64,000 nt of DNA, from the NCBI RefSeq assembly GCF_026212465.1, contig NC_080060.1, positions 21,073,506 to 21,137,505 on the forward strand, written 5' to 3'. Within the stretch, counting starts at the first letter, position 1, and every line of letters starts with the position of its first letter. Source of the stretch: Amaranthus tricolor (Eukaryota > Streptophyta > Magnoliopsida > Caryophyllales > Amaranthaceae). The translations under genes were made by a program, and so were the position numbers. Positions 52,830 through 61,720 of the stretch are shown here, in pieces. The notes beneath the pieces were generated by a model that made no database searches, was not told the origin of the DNA, and saw only the letters and a program-made list of their open reading frames with translations.

Positions 52830-53279
52830 TTTATACCGCAGTGTAGCCGTGGTTCTTCAATATCTCACATTAACCCGTTCGAATACTTCTTATGGATCAT
52901 ATGGATCATCCGCAGGAAAATCATATGCATGCGTTGAAATGCATCATTCGTTACATCTAGGGTACTATACGATTAGACATTCATTTGACTACATAGCCGG
53001 CTACATCCATGATATGCTTTACTAATGCGAATTGGGCGAAGTGTCCATCCACACGTTGTTCTATATCTAAATATTGTATTTATCTTGATGATAATTTGAT
53101 CTCTTAGTCTACCAACGGTAGTCCACCTTGTCTCGTTCCATTGTTGATGCATAGTATCGTTTTGTAGCTAATGTAGTGGCTGAAAACTATTGGCTACACA
53201 ATCTAATCCTAGAGCAATTTGTTGCCCCATTCCAAAGTTGACTTTGGTTTATTACAATAACGTTAGTGCAATATATATA
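52830..53279 (+). pseudogene. Ty1/copia RT-RNase H remnant
   Basis: Translation with frameshifts and stops gives LYRSVAVVLQYLTLTRSNTS, then HPQENHMHALKCIIRYI, GTIRLDIH, FTNANWAKCPSTR-SISKYC (copia RNase H usually YTDADWAGCPDTRRSTSGYC), IYLDDNLIS and VYYNNVSAIY. It is the end of a copia polyprotein, heavily decayed and missing everything upstream. Its orientation is opposite to the copia element that follows, so it comes from a different insertion. Confidence 0.75.
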
Positions 53280-53285
53280 TATATA

Positions 53286-53633
53286 TGAAGAAGTTCTAGT
53301 GAAAACCATCCTTATATGAGAACCGTGAGAACCAATTTATATAACAATAAGGTGTTACTTTTTTATTATAAAGGTGTTACTTTTAAGCAAAAAAGTGTTA
53401 CTTTTTTTTGTTAAAAAAAGATGATATTTTTCGACGAAAAAGTGTTACTTTAAAAACAAATTCTGAACAAAACTCACAAAAAGGTGTTACTTTTAACATA
53501 AAAGTGTTACTTTTCAGAAAAACGTGTTACTTTGTATAATTTGATTTTTGAAAAATTTTCTAACAGCAACACTTTTTTGCCTAAAGTGACAATTTTTTTT
53601 TATTTTTTATTCTTTTTATTTTTTTATTTTTTT
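53286..53633. repeat. Repeat with seven GTGTTACTTT motifs at about 21-bp spacing
   Basis: GTGTTACTTT starts at 53,352, 53,374, 53,395, 53,442, 53,484, 53,504 and 53,524. Steps are 22, 21, 47, 42, 20 and 20 bp, close to one or two times 21. It begins with AGAACCGTGAGAACC-type sequence and ends in a T-rich tract next to the truncated copia element. The family is not recognised. Confidence 0.7.
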
Positions 53634-54024
53634 GCCTTGATCACTAATGTGCACATAAGCTACACAACCAAATACCTTTAAGTGCGACAATTTGATCTCT
53701 TTGCCGCTCCATACCTCCTCTGTTAATTTGTATTGATCTAATGGGGTTAATGGTCCTCGATTGATCAAGTAAGCTGCTGTATTGACTACTTCTACCCAGA
53801 ATTCTTTTGGTAGACCTCGATTGATTAAGTAAGATATGCAAACAAGCTATGCCATTAACTTGAGGCGTACCCAACACACTTCTTTCCATCTTAATTCCAT
53901 GTTCGTAGCAAAATTTCTTGAATTTGGTGTCCTCATATACTCCACCATTGTCAGAGTTGAGCCTTTTGATCTTTAGACCTGTTTAATTTTTAACCCTAGC
54001 TTTCCATCTCCTGAAAGCTTCAAA
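53634..54024 (-). pseudogene. Copia integrase C-terminal part
   Basis: Translation on the minus strand gives FRRWKARVKN, LKIKRLNSDNGGVYED (second catalytic Asp in SDNGG), EHGIKMERSVLGTPQVNGIA, then LPKEFWVEVVNTAAYLINRG and VWSGKEIKLSHLKVFGC. The stretch with the catalytic Glu (normally after NGVAER) is missing. In its place CCTCGATTGATYAAGTAAG occurs twice, 60 bp apart (53,755 and 53,815), so a template-switch-like rearrangement replaced it. Stops are present. Confidence 0.85.
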
Positions 54025-54973
54025 TAGGGATGGTCATGGGGCGGGTCTGGCCAGACCCGGACCCGGACCCTTTTATTTTTTTTGGATCCAGACCCGGATC
54101 CGGACCCTGAGGGTCCAAAATTTTCAGACCCGGACCCGGACCCTACGGATCTGACGAGTCTAGGGTCCTTAATGGGTCTTATACAAAGCCTCTTTGATTT
54201 GTCAAAATTGAACCTTTTTCGAGTCTTTTTGTATTTTTGTATCACAATCAAAAAAATACTTAGAATTCAGAACAATTATCAAGTAAATAAAAAAACAAAT
54301 AATCAATGAAGCTTACTTTAGTGATAGCAGAAGTATTATTCATTCATACTAATATTTTGTTCCAAGAAAAAAAGGTGGGGTTTGACCAAAAAATAGAACA
54401 AAACCTTCTCAATGTTCAGTACGAGACTGAATGAGCAAATTCAAAGACCGACATCATCGAAATCAAATCTGGGTTTTTCGTAGTTTGTTCTACATTTCGA
54501 AATCTGATAAAATTCTGAAAAAAATACCTTGTTCCAATTGAGAGCAAAAATCATATTTGGGTTTTCGTAGACACAAAATCAGCTCGCATCCAAACCTTGA
54601 AGCTTTGTAAATGAAACAACACAAAAATTAAACAAAAAGGTGGTTTTTACCTCAATCTGTTCTTCTTGCAGAGGCCAGAGTTTATGGCGATTCTGAGATA
54701 GAACACAAAGCAAAGCAAAGCAAAAATCCATTAGATCTTAAGTAAAATTTAGGCATCAATTCAAAGCAATAAATTTAAAAGACCTAATTCAAAATATAAA
54801 ATTTAAAAGTTTAGGGTTCAGGTTCGGGTCCGGGTCTTCACCTTAGGACCCAGACCCGTCAGATTATTTTGGATCCAGACCTGGATCCGGATCCGATGGG
54901 TCTCAAAAATTAAGATCCAGACCCTTAAAAAAGGGGCGGGTCCAACAGGGTCCTGAACCCATGACCATCCCTA
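54025..54973. mobile_element. hAT-type MITE inserted in copia integrase
   Basis: Ends are TAGGGATGGTCATGGG and its complement CCCATGACCATCCCTA. The 8-bp target-site duplication GCTTCAAA is perfect (54,017-54,024 and 54,974-54,981). Length is 949 bp. Subterminal regions contain repeated GACCCGGACCC-type hexamers on both sides, giving DPDPDP-like reading frames that are not genes. Terminal sequence and 8-bp duplication fit the common plant non-autonomous hAT group. Removing it and one duplication copy restores the copia reading. Confidence 0.93.
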
Positions 54974-54981
54974 GCTTCAAA

Positions 54982-55299
54982 CACTTCAGAATTGTATTTT
55001 AGAAAGTAAACCTATACTTTTCTAGAGTGATCATCAATAAAAGTCACAAAGTATTGTTTTCCACCAATAGACTAGGTGGTTGTTGGTTCCCAAACATCAG
55101 AATGAACAAGCTCTAATTTTTCCTTTTTTAGAGTTCTTCCATATGTCTGAAAGCTTACCCTCTTCTGCTCTCCAAGTATGCATTCTTCACACATGTCTAA
55201 ATTCATAGATTTTAGACCAGGGAGTTTACCTATTGAATGCATGATCTTCATTCCTTTCTCACTCATGTGACCAAATCTTTGGTGCCATAACTTGGAGTT
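54982..55299 (-). pseudogene. Copia GAG-pre-integrase and integrase N-terminal part
   Basis: Minus-strand reading LWHQRFGHMSEKGMKIMHSI...CEECILGEQKRVSFQ is the His-Cys zinc-binding GAG-pre-integrase domain. LELVHSDVWEP supplies the first integrase Asp, followed after a stop by SIGGKQYFVTFIDDHSRK. Two in-frame stops are seen (after WEPTTT and after SRKV). Confidence 0.88.
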
Positions 55300-55790
55300 T
55301 TAATTCTCTGTTGCAACTGCAATCGAATAACACGCTCCAACTGTCAAATAAAGAGTACCATTCTTTTTAGCATAAGCAACTGTCATTGCTCCCTTTGAAA
55401 TCTTCCAATTATCACCTTGAAAGATTATAGTGTAAACTTCTTGAGCCAACTGCCCAACTGAGATCAAGTTCTTTCTTAGGCCGGGAACATGCTTGACATC
55501 CTTCAGCTCCCAATCTGACCCATTTAACTTAATTAATCTTAACATTATCTTGACCAACAATATCGCAAGGTTGGTCATCACCAAGGTATGCCTGTCATAG
55601 GTTTCTATGAACATACTTCTCAAAAAAGTTTTTATTAGAAGTAGCATGGAATGATGCTCCAGAGTCTAATACCCAAGACTCTTCTTTGCTCTCTAATGAG
55701 CATATCAACGCATCATCACCATCTCCGGTAGAAGTGACATTTGCCTCTGCCTTCAGTTCTTTACCTTTTGGTGCCCCCTTGCTCTGAGTT
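55300..55790 (-). pseudogene. Copia protease region
   Basis: The aspartic protease motif DSGASFHA is at 55,643-55,666, preceded by ALICSLESKEESWVL. Downstream the reading LKDVKHVPGLRKNLISVGQL and ISKGAMTVAYAKKNGTLYL is typical of copia protease-to-pre-integrase sequence. A frameshift separates the motif from the downstream frame. Confidence 0.87.
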
Positions 55791-55876
55791 TTGGAAATTA
55801 TTTAGATTCCTAGATTTTAACCTCTTATCTCTGGATTGTCTTCAATAGTTTGATCTTCCGCGTTCATTTCTTCTAA

Positions 55877-56501
55877 TTAAATCTCTTCCTCTTGACTCTG
55901 TATGGAATACTGAAGAGGATGAAGATTCACCCGATTTTCTTGTCGAATCTCCTCACTGAGAACCAGATCACGAATGTCATCAAACTCCAACTTCTTACTT
56001 CTCGATGAGCTACTCACAGCTGTGACTGTAGCATTCAAACTATCTGCCAGGGAAGATAAAAGCATTAACGCTAATACTTCATCATCAAATTTGATTTCAA
56101 CAGAACTCAATTGGGTTGTGACAGAATTGAGTTCATTAAGGTGTTGAGCTACCGATCCACCTTCCGACATCCTCAAACTAAATAACTGCCTCATCAAATG
56201 AACTTTATTGGAGGCTGATGGCTTCTCAAACATATTAGAGAGAGCTTTCATGAGACCTGCCGTTGTGATTTCCTTTGCAATGTTAAATGCCACATTGCAT
56301 GATAACGTCAATCGAATAACTCCGAGAGCTTGTCTATTAAAAAAGCTTCCATTCTGCTTCTTGCATGCCCTCTGGCTTTGTCTCTTCCAGAGGTTGATAG
56401 AGTTTTTTCTATCATAAATAATCTTCAATTTGCATTTTTCAAAATTCGAAATCTTTACCGTTGAATTTTTCAAGTTTAACTTCTCCTTTGTCTGCAACCA
56501 T
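55877..56501 (-). pseudogene. Copia gag (UBN2-type)
   Basis: Starts at ATG 56,501-56,499 with MVADKGEVKLEKFNGKDFEF. It is stopped at once by TGA and later TGA/TAG codons, then a one-base insertion in a T run near 56,340 moves the frame. After that RQALGVIRLTLSCNVAFNI, MRQLFSLRMSEGGSVAQHLN and FDDEVLALMLLSSL give a clear copia nucleocapsid precursor. The zinc knuckle is not recognisable. Confidence 0.88.
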
Positions 56502-56574
56502 TTTTCCCATTTAAATTTGACCTTTTCTTTTAGGATCGTTTTTTTAATCTTAATGTGGACTAATTGTCAACCGA

Positions 56575-56587
56575 GCTCTTGATACCA
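56575..56587 (-). promoter_or_regulatory. Primer binding site of the copia element
   Basis: On the minus strand TGGTATCAAGAGC, two bases from the LTR end, matching the 3' end of initiator tRNA-Met with one inserted base. Confidence 0.85.
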
Positions 56588-56589
56588 AT

Positions 56590-56957
56590 TGTTAAGAAAA
56601 TAATGCAAATTTTCTATTGAATCAAATTTGAGGGAGAAATAAATTACATAAACAGAATGACTATTTATACCAAACTACAATAATAAATCACAACGCACTA
56701 AGCTTTTCTGCTCTTCTTTCTCTCTATGAAACTTTTCTTGGATCCATTGAAATGAAATATACAATGCTGAATTTATAGTTTTTCTAAATGAATAGTAACA
56801 ACCTATAATTTAGCAAGTAATAATAGAAGTAGCGTTAATTTTAATGGCAATGCTTAATATGCTTGACATCATTTAATTCTACGCAAAACATATAAAACAC
56901 TAGGTTTTTCTTGATGTATGATAGCTAATATAAAGAATGAATGTTATTTCTTCAACA
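56590..56957 (-). repeat. 5' LTR of the copia element
   Basis: 368 bp in plus-strand reading TGTTAAGAAA...TTTCTTCAACA, so the ends are inverted repeats TG...CA. A TATA box (TATAAATAG on the minus strand) lies at 56,661-56,669. The outer boundary is inferred from the inverted ends because the partner LTR is missing. Confidence 0.75.
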
Positions 56958-57520
56958 CATTGTGTAAAATGAACTTGGCTATAACTAAATAAAATGCACA
57001 ACTTATAAATTCCACACAAACAAAGTTAATTATTTTCAACATGAGTATTCATACGGTAATGTTTTCAAAATTAGACTATATATAACATGTGAACAAAATT
57101 TTGCTACTAGCGTCAAACTTAAAGGTCATTTTTAAAATAATAATTTTTTTTTTTTTTACTAGTATATTGACAACTTGGTTCCACGAGTTTACAATCTTAG
57201 CTCCACCCTTATCTTCATTCATGCAATTCCATGATGCTAATGTTGTTAAATGGTTCTGCCTAGGAGAGAGTTACATGTTTACATGAAAATAACTTTACTT
57301 TTGCCATAACGAAATACTTGTCTCTGCCACGTCCTTGACAAAATAAATTATTTGCAAATAATTTATATGAAAATAAAAATGCATATTGTTTAATTAATTA
57401 TTTTTATTATAATTCAATATAATCTAAAATCAATAACTAGAAATCTAAAATTCTATCCAATTATACCAAAGCCAAAGAAAAAAATAAATTCAAACTTGAA
57501 TACTTGCAAGGGAAGTACTA
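56958..57520. other. AT-rich intergenic DNA
   Basis: No gene or known repeat is identified. Short frames such as 57,089-57,286 show no family resemblance. Confidence 0.5.
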
Positions 57521-57780
57521 CTTAATCCGTTCAGAATTAGTCACTACATAATAGATTTTATCATTATTCATCGTTCAAGCTTATTTTATATATTGCGACT
57601 AATGTATAAGAAAAAACATAGTCAAGTGAGATCTTGTTTGAATTTTCTAATCGCATACTTTTATAATAATAACCTTTGTTTTTTTTATAATTTTTATTTG
57701 TATAGTTCAATATCTAAATGATCAAAATAATATATTAAACTGCATAAAAAATCAAATGTAACAAGTAAAGTGAAATAATA
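57521..57780. mobile_element. MITE-like repeat related to the copy at 60,507
   Basis: CTACTTAATCCGTTCAGAAT at the left edge, then ACTAATGTATAAGAAAAAAC, GTGAGATCTTGTTTGAATTT and AACTGCATAAAAAATCAAAT correspond in order to parts of 60,507-60,958. The left edge is a degenerate Stowaway-like end. The right edge is not clear. Confidence 0.5.
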
Positions 57781-57834
57781 ATTTTAAAATAGTGGAATGA
57801 AAGGATTACATAATAATTTTCTCATGTTCGCCAC

Positions 57835-57842
57835 TATATAAG
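57835..57842 (+). promoter_or_regulatory. TATA box of the His-rich gene
   Basis: TATATAAG in CCACTATATAAGCACTTC, 97-104 bp before the ATG, leaving room for a short CA-rich leader (TCATCAACAACAAATCA), as usual for plant genes. Confidence 0.55.
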
Positions 57843-57938
57843 CACTTCATGACATGGCTTATTTGCATATCTCACATTAGTTATTTGCATATCACTAATA
57901 ATCACTCCTAAAGTTCTAATTTCATCAACAACAAATCA

Positions 57939-58265
57939 ATGTCAAACCTTAACCATCCCTATGAAAGTTGTTACTATGAAGTAAACCATGTTTACCCTGA
58001 AAATGACCACTACCACTGCCACGATCACCACCACAAGGGGGTGGTTGGAGTTATAAAAGATATTGTGAAAGATGTCCTTTCCGGCGGCCGCCACTACGAC
58101 CACCATAGGCCTACTGAGATAATTGAAAGGAGAGAAGAGTACATCATTGACAATTCTTATGATCAATACAGGAATAATAATCATCACTACCACGATGGAC
58201 CAACTCAGATTATTGAAAGGAGAGAAGAACGTATAATTGACAATTCCTACGATCCATATAGGAGG
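57939..58265 (+). CDS. Small His/Tyr-rich protein with duplicated PT-IIERREE-IIDNSYD motif (exon 1)
   Basis: I do not recognise a characterised family. The frame codes for 109 aa up to a good donor (AGG|GTATGT at 58,266). Residues 23-32 are His-rich (DHYHCHDHHH) and 35-47 form a short amphipathic stretch VVGVIKDIVKDVL. Two copies of PTxIIERREExIIDNSYDxYR lie at 58-78 and 88-108, 30 residues apart. There is no signal peptide or membrane helix. A TATA box and CA-rich leader precede it. If unspliced, the frame runs to 58,346 (135 aa), but its last 26 residues would come largely from a foldback transposon arm. If spliced to 61,567 the protein ends MY after Arg109 (111 aa). His clusters could bind metal; this is inference only. 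Confidence 0.62.
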
Positions 58266-58304
58266 GTATGTGTTCCTTGCCATCTACTCATATCTTTAAC
58301 AGCT

Positions 58305-59411
58305 GGTCTTGAACGAAACGGCCTCATAATGAGACCGTCAATTTGAGTTGGCCCAATTTGCACGTGTATCAACCTCACATGTTTTCTCTCATTTTTGTCA
58401 TTTGTTGGGCATTTTTCAATTTTAATCTTATCAATTTTGACGTTAAATTGATAAATTTCTACCTAAATATGGTTCTGTTTCACAATTTGAGAACGAAGTT
58501 AATAAAATGGTATTATATTTATCATTCTATAGATGAATTTCAAACAACAAATGAATGGTCAATAACACTATCAATAATAGTGTTAAAACATTGTATAATA
58601 TAAATACTTTTATTCAATGCAACATGATGGTTCTAATGGAACATAAGAGTATTTGTACTCTTTAATCATCGATCAATAATAGTGATATTACTCTTTCCTC
58701 AACACGTTTATATATATCTATAAATAGTTCAAATTGAATATGTTAATAGTTAAATTATAACACATAAATTGACAATTGATATTTTATGATCTAACTTAAT
58801 TTTGAACGTATAAGCTTCAATTATCATTTTCAAAATAAGTATTTCAAAGTCTATAAAGATATTATATAGGTTTTAATTCAAATTAAATATGTTAATAATT
58901 AACTTATGACATATAATTTGACAATGATGTTTTATAACCTAACTCAATTTTGAACTTCGAATTTTCAATTATCGTTTATTCAAATTGTATAGATATATTG
59001 TACAGCATTTAGTTCAAATTTAATATGTTAATAGTTTTAACACTATTATTGATAGTTTTATTGACATTCATTTGTTGTTTGAAATTCATCCATAGAATGA
59101 TAGAATAATACCATTTTATATAACTTCATTCTAAAATTGTGAAATAGTATTTAGGTAGACATTGATCAATTTAACGTCAAAATTGATCACTTATAAGTTT
59201 AAATTGAAATTTTTTACTTTAATTGATATGTTTAAGTATTACTTTACGTTGAAATTAATACCTTTAAGGTCAAAATTGATACCTTTAAAGGTTAAAATTG
59301 ATAAATGCCCAGAAAATGATAAAAACAAGGGAAAACATGTAATGTTGTTACACGCGCGAATTGGGCCAGCCTACTCTTGATCTCAATATGAGACGATTTC
59401 GGTCAAGTTTT
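58305..59411. mobile_element. Foldback/MULE-like element with arms of about 285-378 bp
   Basis: The left arm (58,305-58,589) and right arm (59,034-59,411) are inverted copies: GTTGGCCCAATTTGCACGTG against CGCGCGAATTGGGCCAGCC, ATCAATAATAGTGTTAAAAC against GTTTTAACACTATTATTGAT, and outer ends TCTTGAACGAAACGGCCTCA against the complement of TGAGACGATTTCGGTCAAGT. The core (58,730-59,030) carries three tandem copies of an AT-rich unit starting CAAATTGAATATGTTAATAG at 58,730, 58,879 and 59,015. No transposase is present. A target-site duplication was not convincing, so the superfamily is uncertain. Confidence 0.85.
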
Positions 59412-59542
59412 GGTGTATATTAATAACTCTGTTACTAATATTTATTTATTGCCCTATAAAACTTTATTACTTATTCTATAATGTTTGTGAGTATTATTTC
59501 TAAGAAATATTATAATAACTCTTATTAAGCATAAGTGTATCA

Positions 59543-59778
59543 AAAGTTGCTTATGGCTCAATGGGTAGAGTATTTGCATATTAAGACTTAAGTAGAAGGT
59601 TTGGGGTTCGACCTCTACTAGGTTTAGGTATCAATTGGGGTTTTTTGATTGCGCACATCCTCTTTATTCCCTCCTTGAGAAAATAAGTATGGTTTGTTCG
59701 CATCTTTTAGATAAAAAACCCTATCCGGACTCTGCCTTGTGCGGGATACTAAGAGTGTCCTTTACCTTTTACCTTTTT
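59543..59778 (+). mobile_element. tRNA-derived SINE with 21-bp target-site duplications
   Basis: RNA polymerase III promoter: box A TGGCTCAATGGGTAGAG (59,554-59,570) and box B GGTTCGACCT (59,605-59,614). The tRNA-unrelated body ends in CTTTACCTTTTACCTTTTTT. The flanks TTATTAAGCATAAGTGTATCA (59,522-59,542) and its near copy at 59,779-59,799 differ at two positions and are the target-site duplication left by LINE-mediated insertion. Length 236 bp is normal for a plant SINE. Confidence 0.87.
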
Positions 59779-59799
59779 TTATTACGCATAAGTGTCTCA

Positions 59800-60187
59800 T
59801 TTAACTTTTGACATTATTCAATACTTATAAAATATTCATGTTAGCTCTTCTTTGATTCGTCTCAATATAAAGATTATTAATATTAATTTTTTATAATTTT
59901 TATTATGCACAATTAGAAATATATGTTAATGATAAAAATAGTAAATATATGTTAATGATAGAAATAGTGTATTGACAAATGCGATCAATTAATTTTTATT
60001 AATAAATATTTATAAAGTTAAATTTTTTTAAATATTTATTTATATTTAAGTTTTTTTCATAAGAAAAAACGATGACCCAGATTTCATTTACTTAATAGAT
60101 TAATCGACAGTTGATATTGCAACAACATAACATTTAATATAAAAGTCTCTTCAATAACTGTTCAATTTCGAGTTTTCAAATTTTTAT
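59800..60187. repeat. AT-rich repeat sharing blocks with 63,107-63,150
   Basis: AAAGATTATTAATATTAATT followed by TTTTATAATTTTTATTATGC at about 59,869-59,910 recurs slightly changed at about 63,110-63,147. It appears to be a decayed copy of the same Stowaway-like family, interrupted by the SINE. TATATGTTAATGATAAAAAT and a close copy are adjacent direct repeats near 59,930-59,965. Confidence 0.5.
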
Positions 60188-60476
60188 TGTCAAGGAACCG
60201 ACTCAACCAAAAACTTAAGTTGATGGTTGAAGCTCCAGGATATGTTATACACTATAAAAACCCCTCACACGAGAGTTCATTGAGCTTGAAGTATGGATTT
60301 CAACACAACCCTTCTTCATACCTGGTGCGAAATATTCGACTAGAATTTGAGGGGATGGTTGAGATTCGAACCCGTGATCTCTTGTCATGTTGCCTTCTAA
60401 TACCATGTCAAGGAGTCAACTCAACCAAAAGTTTAGTTGATAGTTAAAGCCCCATAATATGTTATACACTCTAACA
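60188..60476 (-). mobile_element. SMART/TRIM-like mini LTR element, 289 bp
   Basis: Two direct repeats of about 71 bp, 60,188-60,258 and 60,406-60,476, both begin TGTCAAGGA and share ACTCAACCAAAAACTTAAGT-type and ATATGTTATACACT sequence; the second ends TCTAACA. Next to the second, TAATACCA read on the minus strand gives TGGTATTAGAAGGC, resembling a tRNA-Met primer site. Flanks TTTAT and TTCAT could be a 5-bp duplication with one change. The size matches SMART elements, the smallest LTR elements. A 86-aa frame across it is not a gene. Confidence 0.6.
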
Positions 60477-60506
60477 TTCATTCATTCGTTTGATTTGGAT
60501 AAATAG

Positions 60507-60958
60507 TACTTCTTTCGTTCTAAAATACTTGTTACATTACACATATTGGCACATAGTTCAAACTTATTCTATATATCACGGCTTCTAATGTGTCACTATA
60601 AAAATAATGCCAATTGTGACACTTAAGGTATCAATATCATATCATTAATCAAATGTCACCAAAACATTTAGTGACACTTGTAGGAAGTGTGATAAATTGA
60701 TATTGAAATATTAGGATTATACTCTAAAAATTTGATTAAGTGTTTTAATTATTGCATCACACTTGAGCTTTTTTTTGTAGTGTGTAAGAAAAAATATAAT
60801 CAAATAAAATCTTGTTTGAATTGTCTAATCACATATTTTCATGATATTAACTTTTTATAATATTTAGTTACGAAAAATTTCAATATATCAATGAATATAA
60901 ATGACGCATTAAATTGCATAAAAAATTTAATATTACAATTATAATATAACGGAGGAGA
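60507..60958. mobile_element. Stowaway-like MITE, degenerate, with nested insertion
   Basis: Left end TACTTCTTTCGTTCTAAAAT and right end AACGGAGGAGAAA are imperfect inverted repeats of the CTCCCTCCGTT type. The inner sequence parallels the copy at 57,521-57,780. It is interrupted by a CACTA-type MITE at 60,594-60,782. Confidence 0.6.
60594..60782. mobile_element. CACTA-type MITE, 189 bp, nested in the Stowaway-like MITE
   Basis: Starts CACTATAAAAATAATGCC and ends TTTTTTTGTAGTG, i.e. CACTAyAAAAA inverted ends. A perfect 3-bp duplication TGT flanks it (60,591-60,593 and 60,783-60,785). The related repeat at about 57,598 shows the empty site (CTAATGTATAAGAAAAAA). No coding sequence, so mobilisation would need a CACTA transposase elsewhere. 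Confidence 0.85.
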
Positions 60959-61566
60959 AATATGTATGTTAAATTTATTTTTTACACTAAGATATAAATA
61001 CCTATAGATGTATGAGGCTAATATAAATATATGAGTTTGATCAAGGTATTTTTTTTTTAGACTATAAACTAAGGTGAGAGCGAAGAGGATTAGTTGAGAA
61101 TTAAAAATAAGATTTTTCTTAAGATTTGGTATTTGTTCTCTAATTGGAACAAGATTACAAGATTCTATTCATAAATAACTTCTTCTTTAATAATATCAAT
61201 TAGGCAAAACTCAGTTTTAGTAGGTAAAATTTTAAATTAGTAAATATATAAACTATTCCAAAGTAAGTACATGCAGTTCTACTTCTATTTATAAAAGAAT
61301 AAAACAATATCAAAGAAATAGTAAAATCGGTTTTAAATTAATAAAAGTAAAATTCTAATCAACTAATATCAATTTTAAATATGAAATTGTTTACCAATCA
61401 AAGTTAAACTGTTAAAATCATATGTGAGGAACTTCAAATTTAAAGCTGAGAGGCATCTTCATTTTGTACATAGGAATTGAATTTTTACTTTTTTTTTTTT
61501 TTATTAATGTTCATTTAATCCGTCAATTAATTTCCAATTATCATAAGGGGTTTTTTTTGTTTGCAG
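60959..61566. other. AT-rich DNA, probably end of the His-rich gene intron
   Basis: No gene is recognised. The stretch ends with a long pyrimidine tract and acceptor, TTTTTTTTGTTTGCAG, at 61,551-61,566. Confidence 0.45.
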
Positions 61567-61720
61567 ATGTACTGAGTAATGCTTGTCCTCCGCTGCCTAA
61601 AGATTAAGAGTAACTGAACACTAGTTTGTATAATAATATGCGCCCTTAGCCTCTGGGCATGGGCTAAAAACATGGGTTGGGCATTGTATCTTAATTTTGT
61701 TTGAGGATGTAGTACTTTAT
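61567..61720 (+). other. Putative last exon of the His-rich gene: two codons, stop and 3' UTR
   Basis: After the strong acceptor at 61,566, ATG TAC TGA continues exon 1 in phase 0, adding Met-Tyr and a stop. The following sequence (CTTGTCCTCCGCTGCCTAAA and the T-rich stretch to about 61,720) has the look of a 3' UTR. Evidence is only the splice-site pair and phase, so confidence is limited. Confidence 0.4.

Larger units (their letters stand above)
53634..56957 (-). mobile_element. Truncated Ty1/copia retrotransposon with nested MITE
   Basis: Read on the minus strand: LTR (56,957-56,590), PBS, gag, protease, GAG-pre-integrase and integrase, broken off near 53,634 before reverse transcriptase. 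No second LTR was found at the left, so there is no target-site duplication. All coding parts carry stops or frameshifts. A hAT-type MITE (54,025-54,973) splits the integrase. Confidence 0.88.

Noticed and set aside
53973..54309. DPDPDP-repeat or GSGSGS-repeat small proteins
   Set aside because: They come from GACCCGG hexamers in the subterminal region of the hAT MITE.
56208..56417. Plus-strand 69-aa frame
   Set aside because: It is the shadow of the minus-strand copia gag remnant.
59546..59620. A functional tRNA gene
   Set aside because: Boxes A and B are present but the acceptor and anticodon arms do not fold properly, and long target-site duplications show it is a SINE head.
60187..60447. 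86-aa protein frame
   Set aside because: It spans the LTR-like repeats and interior of the SMART-like element and has no conserved domain.
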